From assembly GCA_030432455.1 (NCBI GenBank), contig JAUIHC010000205.1, positions 1 to 5,831 of the forward strand: a stretch of 5,831 nucleotides of DNA, given 5' to 3'. This stretch comes from Phycisphaerae bacterium. Lineage in GTDB: Bacteria; Planctomycetota; Phycisphaerae; Phycisphaerales; SM1A02. Positions within the stretch are counted from its first letter, which is position 1. Each line of letters begins with the position of its first letter. The notes beneath the pieces are model-generated. The model ran no database searches. It worked only from the letters and a program-made list of their open reading frames with translations, and was not told the DNA's origin. Positions 1 to 5,322 of this stretch are shown here, piece by piece. The position numbers were made by a program, and so were the translations under genes.

Positions 1-155
1 TGGCGCAGGCCGGGGTGCATCCGCCGCTTCGCCGGCTCGTGCTCAAGGCGATGCACCCGGATCCGTTGCGGCGACCGGCGTTCGTCGAGGCGATCGGATC
101 GCATCTCGAGGACCTCGCGGACACGCTGACCCGGCGACGGCGACTCGCGGCCTGA
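1..155 (+). CDS. C-terminal end of a probable Ser/Thr protein kinase (5' end outside window)
   Basis: The reading frame is open from base 3 and ends with TGA at 153-155, giving about 50 visible residues. The segment RLVLKAMHPDPLRRP resembles the last conserved block of bacterial Hanks-type Ser/Thr kinase domains, where a lysine-alanine-leucine/methionine helix is followed by a D-P-x-x-R-P motif whose arginine stabilises the C-lobe. A short basic tail (TRRRRLAA) follows, so no extracellular sensor domain comes after the kinase domain. If the call is right, this is a cytoplasmic kinase ending, or a kinase whose extra domains lie upstream. The catalytic motifs are outside the window, so the assignment rests on one short motif. 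The gene ends 46 nt before the kdsC ATG. No functional tie to kdsC is visible. Confidence 0.5.
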   Translation, partial: AQAGVHPPLRRLVLKAMHPDPLRRPAFVEAIGSHLEDLADTLTRRRRLAA

Positions 156-188
156 CCGGGAGCACGCGGACTCGATGCCGCCCGGCGG

Positions 189-194
189 TACGAT
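189..194 (+). promoter_or_regulatory. Candidate -10 box for leaderless kdsC transcript
   Basis: TACGAT fits the TANNNT form of a bacterial -10 element and lies exactly 7 nt before the ATG at 202. A transcript from it would begin at, or one base before, the start codon. No purine-rich Shine-Dalgarno sequence sits at the right distance from 202, and no convincing -35 hexamer is seen 16-18 nt upstream. The box lies between 7-bp inverted arms ATGCCGC (175-181) and GCGGCAT (197-203), the second of which includes the first two bases of the ATG. That arrangement could be a repressor site or a hairpin in read-through RNA. Confidence 0.4.
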
Positions 195-201
195 CCGCGG
201 C

Positions 202-726
202 ATGCCGACCGCCGACCCCGCGTCCATCCGATTGCTCTGCCTCGATGTGGACGGCGTCCTCACCGACGGCTCGATCCTGCTCGACGATCACGGCGTGGAG
301 ACCAAGCGGTTCTTCGTTCGCGACGGCACCGGGCTGCGGGCCTGGCAGCGGGCGGGCGGGACGGTGGCGATCATCACCGGCCGGTCCGGCGATGCGGTCC
401 GGCGTCGCGCCGAGGAACTGGGCATCGATCGGGTGCTCAGTGGCGTCGAGCGAAAGGGCCGGGCCTTCGAAGGGCTGCTTGCCGAACTGGGCATGACCGC
501 GGACGAGGCGGCGATGGTCGGCGACGATCTTCCCGATCTGCCCGTCCTCGTGCGGTGCGGATACCCTGTCGCCGTGCGTGACGCGGCACCGGAGGTGCAT
601 GCGGTCGCGGCGTGGATCACGTCGCAGCCCGGCGGTCGCGGGGCGGTGCGTGAGGTCGTGGAGCATCTGCTCCGGGCTCGCGGGGCCTGGGATCGGGCGG
701 TGGCGCACTTCGAGGATCGGGACTGA
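202..726 (+). CDS. kdsC: KdsC: 3-deoxy-D-manno-octulosonate 8-phosphate phosphatase
   Basis: A cytoplasmic HAD-superfamily phosphatase that hydrolyses Kdo-8-phosphate to Kdo, the sugar linking lipid A to the LPS core. Numbered from the ATG at 202 (174 residues, normal for KdsC), the nucleophile motif DVDGVLTDG is at about 15-23, with Asp15 and Asp17 as catalytic pair. Motif II is ITGRSG at about 58-63, the motif III lysine is Lys85 (ERKG), and motif IV VGDDLPDLPVL is at about 106-116. The C-terminal GGRGAVRE segment, typical of KdsC, is at about 144-151. There is no cap domain, as expected for this tetrameric C0-type HAD enzyme. An in-frame ATG at 175 would add nine residues. I prefer 202 because the family normally begins close to the DVDGVLTDG strand and a TACGAT box lies 7 nt upstream; GGGAG at 158-162 is the only support for 175. 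It is followed after 50 nt by the LptC/OstA-like gene, the usual LPS neighbour. Confidence 0.92.
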   Translation: MPTADPASIRLLCLDVDGVLTDGSILLDDHGVETKRFFVRDGTGLRAWQRAGGTVAIITGRSGDAVRRRAEELGIDRVLSGVERKGRAFEGLLAELGMTADEAAMVGDDLPDLPVLVRCGYPVAVRDAAPEVHAVAAWITSQPGGRGAVREVVEHLLRARGAWDRAVAHFEDRD

Positions 727-735
727 CGCCGATCC
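714..735 (+). terminator. Hairpin straddling the kdsC stop codon
   Basis: GGATCGG (714-720) and CCGATCC (729-735) form a perfect 7-bp stem with an 8-nt loop that contains the kdsC TGA at 724-726. No clean U tract follows, only ttccgttt nearby, so this is at best a weak terminator, a pause site or an RNA-stability hairpin between the two cistrons. Confidence 0.3.
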
Positions 736-746
736 GGTTCCGTTTC

Positions 747-774
747 GCGGCAGGATGCCGCTCCCTGGAGGCGG
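747..774 (+). promoter_or_regulatory. Mutually exclusive hairpins over the ribosome-binding site of the LptC/OstA gene
   Basis: The stretch CCGC at 758-761 can pair in two ways. Upstream, GCGGCA (747-752) pairs with TGCCGC (756-761) as a 6-bp stem with a GGA loop, which leaves the Shine-Dalgarno free. Downstream, CCGCTC (758-763) pairs with GA plus GCGG (768-774, one bulged G), which buries the GGAGG at 767-771. This has the form of a translational on/off switch. In DNA this GC-rich it could also be chance. No ligand-binding domain is recognisable. Confidence 0.25.
767..771 (+). promoter_or_regulatory. Shine-Dalgarno site for the LptC/OstA gene
   Basis: GGAGG lies 5 nt before the ATG at 777 and decides that start over the in-frame ATG at 807, which has no comparable site. 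A strong ribosome-binding site fits a gene translated from inside an operon transcript begun upstream of kdsC. Confidence 0.7.
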
Positions 775-776
775 TC

Positions 777-3700
777 ATGGCGGACCCGAGGATCCGAACG
801 CTCGGAATGAACACGTCGGCGGACTCGCCCCGGCGAGGGTTCGCCGATCGTCGTCCGCTGCTGCTGGTGGCGATCGGCGTGGCGGCCGCGATCGTGCTGG
901 TGGCGATGGTGTGGCGACTCGATCGGACCGCGGAGACCACCAACCGCCGACGACTGGTGGATCTCGACCGCATCGTGGTGCCCGCGTCGCCGACCGACGA
1001 GGAGCTCCAGACCCCGGCCACCGAGATCGACCGCGACACGATCGCGAGCCTGCGCGAGGGCGCGTCGGTGCAGGTCGCGGACGAGCAGGGACGGCTGGCG
1101 CAGGAGTACGGAGCCGCCCGGATCGACCCGCTTCCCGACGAGTGGATCGCGATGACCTCGCCCTGGGCGAGGTTCCACCCGAGCAACGGCCGCCTCATCG
1201 AGATGACCGCCCGCGACGGCACGCTTCGCGTCCCCGAGCGGGCGATCGAATCCGGTCGGCTGGAGGGCGATGTCCGCATCCGGATCTTCGACGCCGACCG
1301 CGACGACCCCGCCGCCGCCCGCATCCCCGCGGTCGAGATCGAGGCCGAACTCGCCGAGTACGACGCGGCATCGGGGCGTCTGGACAGCCCGGGCCGCATC
1401 CGGGTGCGAACCGCGGAGGCGTCGTTCGAGGGCGAGGACCTGCGGGTGGTGTTCGGCGTGGACGGCACCACCATCGAGCGACTGACCGTCGAGCGGGCAC
1501 TCGGCCCGATCGAGATCCGCCGGCCCGTCGCCGTCGCGGCCGCGACCGCGGCACCCGGCTCGACCGGGCGGCCAGGCCGCGTGGCCCGTGCCGGAGCCGG
1601 GGCGTCGGACGAGCGGGTCACGACCGCCGCGCCGCCCACGGCCGCGTCGGCGCCGCCGACCGCCGCCGACGCGTGGCGAGCCCGCGGCGATGCCCCCGAG
1701 CCGCCGCCGACGTCGCCGCCGACGCCGGTCGACCCTCGCAACGTCTATCGCGTGGTGCTCGACCGCGATGTCGTCGTCGAACGTCTCGCCCGCGAGTCGG
1801 ACGGCGGAGTCTCGACGAGTCGCATCGAAGGCGACCGCCTCACGCTGCTGCTCTCCCTCGGGTCGGGCGGGATGGACGGGGCCTTCGCGGGTCGGCGCTC
1901 GCCGGCATCCGAAGATCTTCCGGTCGGCCCGGGCCTGCCCGGAGACCCGGTGCGTGCGGTCGCGCCGTCGCGGGCGGCGATGGTGTCGATGGTCGCGATG
2001 ACCGCGGTGCCGTCGCAGGCGACGGCGATCGACGGGATCGACGAGGACGATCTCGTCCGGGTCCACTTCGCGGGCCGACTGGTCATGACGCCCGCGGCGG
2101 ATGAGGCGTCGTCGCTCGCCGATGCGGACGACGCGCGTCTGGTCGTCGAGGGCGTCGAGGGTCGGGGCATCACGCTGCATGACGATCGGCAGCAGGCGGA
2201 GGGCGAGGCCGCGCGGCTGGAGTATCGCGTCGCGACCGCCCGGGTGGACCTGATCGGCGACGAGGCGCATCCGCTCTCGATTCGAAGTCCGCGGTTCTCG
2301 CTGCAGGGCGGACGATTCTGGATGGATCGCGACTCGTCGGTCGGCGGACTGGTCGGACCGGGCACGATGTCGTTCGACGCGAACGGCGCCGCCGCGGTGC
2401 AGGCGGCGTGGCGACTCGGCGAGGACGGCATCCGCCGGGCCGTCGCCGACGGACTGGTGGCGGATCCGATTCTGGTCGCGATCGCCTCCAGCGGGCTGGC
2501 CCGGACCGCGGACGACGATGAGGATGACGTGTCCGCCGAGGCGGACGAGGACGCGCCGCCGAGGCTGGAGATCGTCTGGGAGGGTGGCGTCGATCTGGAC
2601 TTCCGCGAGGGAGGCTCCGACGCCCGGCTCCGGCAGGCCCGCTTCCGCGGCGACGTCCGGGTCGATGGCGACGACTTCCGTCTCGGTTCGCAGAACCTCG
2701 TCGTGGACTTCGCCGAGAGCGGGGCGAACGACGACATCGATCGCATCCTCGCCACGGGGGATGCGCGGGTCGATCGGGTCGGGGAGGCGGGCTCGCTCGC
2801 GGCCTCGGCGATCGACCTCGGACTGACCAGGACCGAGGACGGTCGGACGATCCCGCGGGAACTCGTGGCCCAAGGCGATGTCGCGGCCAGCGACCCGAGC
2901 CAGACCCTCTGGACCGATCGACTCGTGGTGCGGTTCCGGCCCGCTCCCGCGGTCGCCGCGGCCGAGGCCGACGAGGCGGCGGCGCCTCGACGAGGACTCG
3001 CGGGTGGGCTGGCGCCCGAGGCGTCGGTCGGTGAGGTCGAGATCCACACGGTGCTCGCGACCGACGGCGTGCAGGTGCGGCTCGACGAGGGGGCGCGTGT
3101 CTTCGCCGATCGTCTCGACGGTGACGCCACGGCCGGCACGCTGGAGCTGCAGGGCGGCGACGTCATGATCGTCCGCGGCAACGTGGTCGCCGATCGCATG
3201 AGGGAGATCCGGCTCGACGAGTCGAACCGGTCGGTCCGCAGTCCCGGGCCCGGTCGGTTCCGCTACTTCGACCAGGTGGTGGTGCCCGACGAGTCCGCCC
3301 GCATCGAACGCCCCGAGCCGCCGACCCGCACCTCGCTGGCGGCGACGTGGAAGGAGGCGATGGCGTATCGGCAGGACGCGGACGGCGGCCGTGGTCGTCT
3401 CGATCTCGATGGCGACGTCCGGGTGCGATCGACCCCCGACGACCGCACGTCGGACCGGCTCGATGCCCGATCGGTCTCGCTCGACCTCGTGCACGGCGCG
3501 GGGGGGGTGCGGGCCGACCGTCCGGATGGCGACCTGCTGGCGAATCGGGGCGACACCACGATCGAGCGACTCGTCGCCCGCGGTGACGCGGTGCTGGAGA
3601 GTCGCGAATGGAAGGACGCTGCCAGGACCGGCGATCCGAAGCTCTTCCGCGTCACCGGGAATCTCGTGGACTATCGCGTGGACACCGGTGAGGCGACCGT

Positions 3701-4265
3701 CGAGGGGGAGGGCGGCCTCCTCGTCCACGAGCCCGATCCGTCGCCGCGACGGCGGGTGGACGCTCCGGTCGAAGCGGGCTTCGGCGTGGACGGCACGACC
3801 CGCTTCCGCTGGAAGCGGGGGATGACGATGACGCGGCAGGCCGAGGGGCGATACCTCGTGGTGATGGACGAGGACGTCGAGGTGCTGCATGCCGGTCTCG
3901 GCATCGAGGATCAGATGTCCCTGACGGGGAGTCGGCTGGAGGTGGTCGTGGACCGGCTCGAGCCCGCGGCCGGCGCGAAGCCCCCGCGGCCCAAGGACGG
4001 CATCGAACTCGGCGGCCCGGCGGAGATCCTGCGGGTGCGCGGCATCGGCTCGGTCTTCGTGCGGACGCCGGAGCACGACGTCGAGTGCGAGGAGTTCGAC
4101 TACAACGTCGATACCGGCATCGCGATCCTGCGGGCGGCCCCGGGTCGGGTGGTCACGGTTCGATCGAAGTCGGCGAACACGCCGATCCGCGCCGAACGCG
4201 TGCAGTGGGACCTGCGAAGCGGCCGCCTCCGGATTCTCGGCGGCGAAGGTGGCGTGGCGCGGTAG
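777..4265 (+). CDS. Giant membrane-anchored LptC/OstA (LptA-like) repeat protein, probable LPS-transport bridge
   Basis: The protein has 1162 residues. A basic N-terminus (SPRRGFADRR) is followed by one hydrophobic segment at about 27-46, predicting an inner-membrane anchor with the rest in the periplasm. Residues about 120-248 look like an LptC domain: short beta strands around IEAELAEYDAASGRLDSPG and RIRVRTAEASFEGEDLRVVF. A Pro/Ala-rich linker follows at about 251-320. From about 325 to the end, OstA/LptA-like strand patterns recur. Examples are GDVRVDGDDFRLGSQNLVVDF (625-645), LATGDARV (658-665), LVAQGDVAAS (696-705), GDVMIVRGNVVADRM (794-808), LVARGDAVLE (932-941) and LEVVVDR (1054-1060). 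LptC is normally about 190 residues and LptA about 180, so this could be a preassembled beta-jellyroll bridge replacing separate LptC and LptA chains. The gene follows kdsC, as lptC does in Proteobacteria. It could instead be an AsmA-like or unrelated beta-rich periplasmic protein. The LptC/OstA family call is fairly secure; the bridge role is inferred. Confidence 0.72.
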   Translation: MADPRIRTLGMNTSADSPRRGFADRRPLLLVAIGVAAAIVLVAMVWRLDRTAETTNRRRLVDLDRIVVPASPTDEELQTPATEIDRDTIASLREGASVQVADEQGRLAQEYGAARIDPLPDEWIAMTSPWARFHPSNGRLIEMTARDGTLRVPERAIESGRLEGDVRIRIFDADRDDPAAARIPAVEIEAELAEYDAASGRLDSPGRIRVRTAEASFEGEDLRVVFGVDGTTIERLTVERALGPIEIRRPVAVAAATAAPGSTGRPGRVARAGAGASDERVTTAAPPTAASAPPTAADAWRARGDAPEPPPTSPPTPVDPRNVYRVVLDRDVVVERLARESDGGVSTSRIEGDRLTLLLSLGSGGMDGAFAGRRSPASEDLPVGPGLPGDPVRAVAPSRAAMVSMVAMTAVPSQATAIDGIDEDDLVRVHFAGRLVMTPAADEASSLADADDARLVVEGVEGRGITLHDDRQQAEGEAARLEYRVATARVDLIGDEAHPLSIRSPRFSLQGGRFWMDRDSSVGGLVGPGTMSFDANGAAAVQAAWRLGEDGIRRAVADGLVADPILVAIASSGLARTADDDEDDVSAEADEDAPPRLEIVWEGGVDLDFREGGSDARLRQARFRGDVRVDGDDFRLGSQNLVVDFAESGANDDIDRILATGDARVDRVGEAGSLAASAIDLGLTRTEDGRTIPRELVAQGDVAASDPSQTLWTDRLVVRFRPAPAVAAAEADEAAAPRRGLAGGLAPEASVGEVEIHTVLATDGVQVRLDEGARVFADRLDGDATAGTLELQGGDVMIVRGNVVADRMREIRLDESNRSVRSPGPGRFRYFDQVVVPDESARIERPEPPTRTSLAATWKEAMAYRQDADGGRGRLDLDGDVRVRSTPDDRTSDRLDARSVSLDLVHGAGGVRADRPDGDLLANRGDTTIERLVARGDAVLESREWKDAARTGDPKLFRVTGNLVDYRVDTGEATVEGEGGLLVHEPDPSPRRRVDAPVEAGFGVDGTTRFRWKRGMTMTRQAEGRYLVVMDEDVEVLHAGLGIEDQMSLTGSRLEVVVDRLEPAAGAKPPRPKDGIELGGPAEILRVRGIGSVFVRTPEHDVECEEFDYNVDTGIAILRAAPGRVVTVRSKSANTPIRAERVQWDLRSGRLRILGGEGGVAR
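1527..1736 (+). other. Low-complexity Pro/Ala-rich linker region within the LptC/OstA gene
   Basis: Residues about 251-320 are dominated by Ala, Pro, Thr and Arg. The DNA contains short direct repeats such as CGCCGCCGACG near 1703-1730. It separates the N-terminal LptC-like module from the C-terminal repeats and probably acts as a flexible or extended periplasmic spacer. Confidence 0.6.
3500..3507 (+). repeat. G8 homopolymer inside the LptC/OstA gene
   Basis: A run of eight G falls at about residues 908-910 (AGG). Gain of one G would move the frame to a TGA at 3584-3586. Loss of one G would move it to a TGA at 3823-3825. Either change would remove roughly the last 250 residues. The tract is a possible slippage site; the sequence as given is in frame. 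Confidence 0.6.
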
Positions 4266-4292
4266 GAGATGAGCGTGGAGCGTGGGGCCGCG

Positions 4293-4504
4293 GCGAGGAG
4301 AGGCCGAACGGTGTCCCCGCGGCGCTCGCCAAGCACGTCGTCATCGACACCGCGAGGAGAGGCCGAACGGTGTCCCCGTGGCGCTCGCCAAGCACGTCGT
4401 CATCGACACAGCGAGGAGAGGCCGAACGGTGTCCCCGCGGCGCTCGCCAAGCACGTCGTCATCGACACAGCGAGGAGAGGCCGAACGGCCTCCCCGCAGC
4501 GCTC
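4293..4504. repeat. 59-bp tandem direct repeat array (three full copies plus a 35-bp partial copy)
   Basis: Copies start at 4293, 4352, 4411 and 4470, each beginning gcgaggagaggccgaacgg. The three full units differ at only two positions: C to T at 4379 and the final base of each unit (C, A, A). The fourth copy matches for 35 bases with three changes (CC at 4489-4490, A at 4498) and ends at 4504, one base before the stop codon of the opposing gene. Each full unit contains GTGTC and GACAC separated by 30 nt, extended to CGGTGTC/GACACCG for copy 1. Small internal stems GTCG-tcat-CGAC and GGCG-ct-CGCC are also present. The array fills most of the 240-bp convergent intergenic region 4266-4505. There are no spacers and no transposase. 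The units are near identical, so the expansion looks recent. The function is unknown. Confidence 0.92.
4474..4495. terminator. Strong hairpin in the convergent intergenic region, candidate bidirectional terminator
   Basis: GGAGAGGCC (4474-4482) pairs with GGCCTCCCC (4487-4495) around a GAAC loop, nine positions with a single A-C mismatch. It lies 10 nt past the stop of the minus-strand dioxygenase gene and near the end of any transcript from the LptC/OstA gene. There is no T tract on either strand, so it is not a canonical intrinsic terminator. It exists only in the diverged fourth repeat copy, because copies 1-3 carry TG where this copy has CC. Confidence 0.45.
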
Positions 4505-4505
4505 A

Positions 4506-5297
4506 TCACAGCTCCGTGCGGATCTCCCAGAGATCCGGGAACAGCGGGCGGAACAGGGTTTCTCGCAGGTACGGCACGCCGGGCGAACCGCCGGTGCCGC
4601 GCTTGAAGCCGATCGTTCGTTCCACCATCTTCACATGCCGGTATCGCCACTCCTGCACCCCCTCGTCGAGATCGACGAAGAGTTCGCACAGCCCTCGAAG
4701 GCGGGCGTCGTCCCGGTACATCCGCACCAGTGCCGGCTGGAACGCGGGGCATGACTCGGTCGCCGCGTCGATCGGGGCGGCGAGCGCCGCGTCCGGTGCC
4801 TCCACGCCCGCGCGGGCGAGGGCGTGGACGAGGCGGTTCCAGATCGACGGCTCGGCGAGTCGGCGTTCCAGCGCCGTTCGCTCGTCGGAGCCTTCGGGGT
4901 AGTTCCTCAGCGGTCCGGGACGCTTGTGCCCGAGCATGAACTCCCATTCGCGGAACTGCGCGCTCTGGAAGCCGCTCGAGTTCGCCAGGAACGATCGGAA
5001 CGAGAGGAACGAGACCGGGGTCATCGTCTCCAGCACGTCGATCTGGGCGACCATCGTCTTCAGGATGGTCAGCATGCGACCAAGCGTGTCCTCGGCGCCG
5101 TCGAGATCGTCCGCGTCCAGTCGGCGACGCAACTCCTCGGTCTCGTGAATCTGCTGGCGGAACCAGAGCTCGTAGACCTGATGGATGACGATGAACAGCA
5201 TCTCGTCGTGCTCCGCACCGTCCGGTCCGGACGATTGCGGCGTCTGCAGCGAGAGGAGTTCGGGAATGCGCAGATACGAGCCGTAGGTGAGTTCCAC
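4506..5297 (-). CDS. kynA: Tryptophan 2,3-dioxygenase
   Basis: A heme enzyme that inserts O2 into L-tryptophan to give N-formylkynurenine, the first step of the kynurenine route; cytoplasmic and tetrameric in the family. The product has 263 residues, close to other bacterial members. The family start LTYGSYL...LLSLQ is at 3-18. The distal heme-pocket helix HDEMLFIVIHQVYELWF is at 30-46, with Phe35 and His39 matching Phe51 and His55 of the Xanthomonas enzyme. SSGFQSAQFREWEFMLG (107-123) carries the substrate-pocket arginine region. His221 in RYRHVKMVER matches the proximal heme ligand, and Thr235 in GTGGS matches the Xanthomonas Thr254, with the same 14-residue spacing from the ligand. All key residues are present, so it is predicted active. 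The start is GTG at 5297-5295; no ATG, GTG or TTG lies just upstream in frame. The gene starts 25 nt after the CrtI-family gene. Its start codon sits in a nested palindrome, which suggests control of initiation. Confidence 0.96.
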   Translation of the reverse strand: MELTYGSYLRIPELLSLQTPQSSGPDGAEHDEMLFIVIHQVYELWFRQQIHETEELRRRLDADDLDGAEDTLGRMLTILKTMVAQIDVLETMTPVSFLSFRSFLANSSGFQSAQFREWEFMLGHKRPGPLRNYPEGSDERTALERRLAEPSIWNRLVHALARAGVEAPDAALAAPIDAATESCPAFQPALVRMYRDDARLRGLCELFVDLDEGVQEWRYRHVKMVERTIGFKRGTGGSPGVPYLRETLFRPLFPDLWEIRTEL

Positions 5298-5314
5298 GCG
5301 TGGAATCCTACGGC
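5280..5314 (-). promoter_or_regulatory. Nested palindrome over the start of the tryptophan dioxygenase gene
   Basis: An inner perfect 14-bp palindrome TTCCACGCGTGGAA (5292-5305) covers the GTG start codon. Outer 8-bp perfect arms GCCGTAGG (5280-5287) and CCTACGGC (5307-5314) flank it, spaced by 4 nt on one side and 1 nt on the other. In the gene's direction the first outer arm overlaps the TAGGAT box and the second lies in codons 4-6. As DNA it could be an operator. As RNA read through from the CrtI-type gene it would fold with the start codon in a stem. Confidence 0.6.
5305..5310 (-). promoter_or_regulatory. Candidate -10 box (TAGGAT) for the tryptophan dioxygenase gene
   Basis: On the minus strand TAGGAT ends 7 nt before the GTG start, the same spacing as TACGAT before kdsC, which would give a leaderless transcript. 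No clear -35 element is seen. The same bases contain AGGA, 8 nt before the GTG, so the site could instead be a modest Shine-Dalgarno sequence. The sequence alone does not decide between the two. Confidence 0.35.
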
Positions 5315-5322
5315 GGCGCGGA

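Noticed and set aside
175..201. kdsC starting at the upstream ATG at 175
   Set aside because: The extension MPPGGTIRG has no family support, would place the TACGAT box inside the coding region, and its GGGAG is 12 nt away. It is not excluded, only less likely than 202.
578..2104. A 508-codon plus-strand frame overlapping kdsC and the LptC/OstA gene
   Set aside because: The product is almost entirely Arg, Gly and Pro in composition, with no family signature, and it overlaps kdsC and the transmembrane and LptC-like coding region in another frame. It is a shadow of the real genes.
288..4076. A 1262-codon open frame on the minus strand, opposite kdsC and the LptC/OstA gene
   Set aside because: It has no recognisable domains, is extremely rich in Arg and low-complexity runs, and lies antisense to two well-supported genes. 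Long antisense frames are expected where GC-rich codon bias removes stops.
4271..4284. A 7-bp tandem duplication GAGCGTG just before the repeat array
   Set aside because: It is too short to support as an element and has no similarity to the 59-bp unit.
4293..4504. CRISPR array
   Set aside because: The repeats are directly contiguous with no unique spacers, the unit is 59 bp, and no cas gene is present in the window.
4085..4902. Several plus-strand frames running through the repeat array with peptide repeats such as RRGRTVSPRRSPS
   Set aside because: The 59-bp period changes frame with every copy, all three frames stay open because the unit has no stops, and the frames continue antisense into the dioxygenase gene. 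They reflect the repeat and not a protein.
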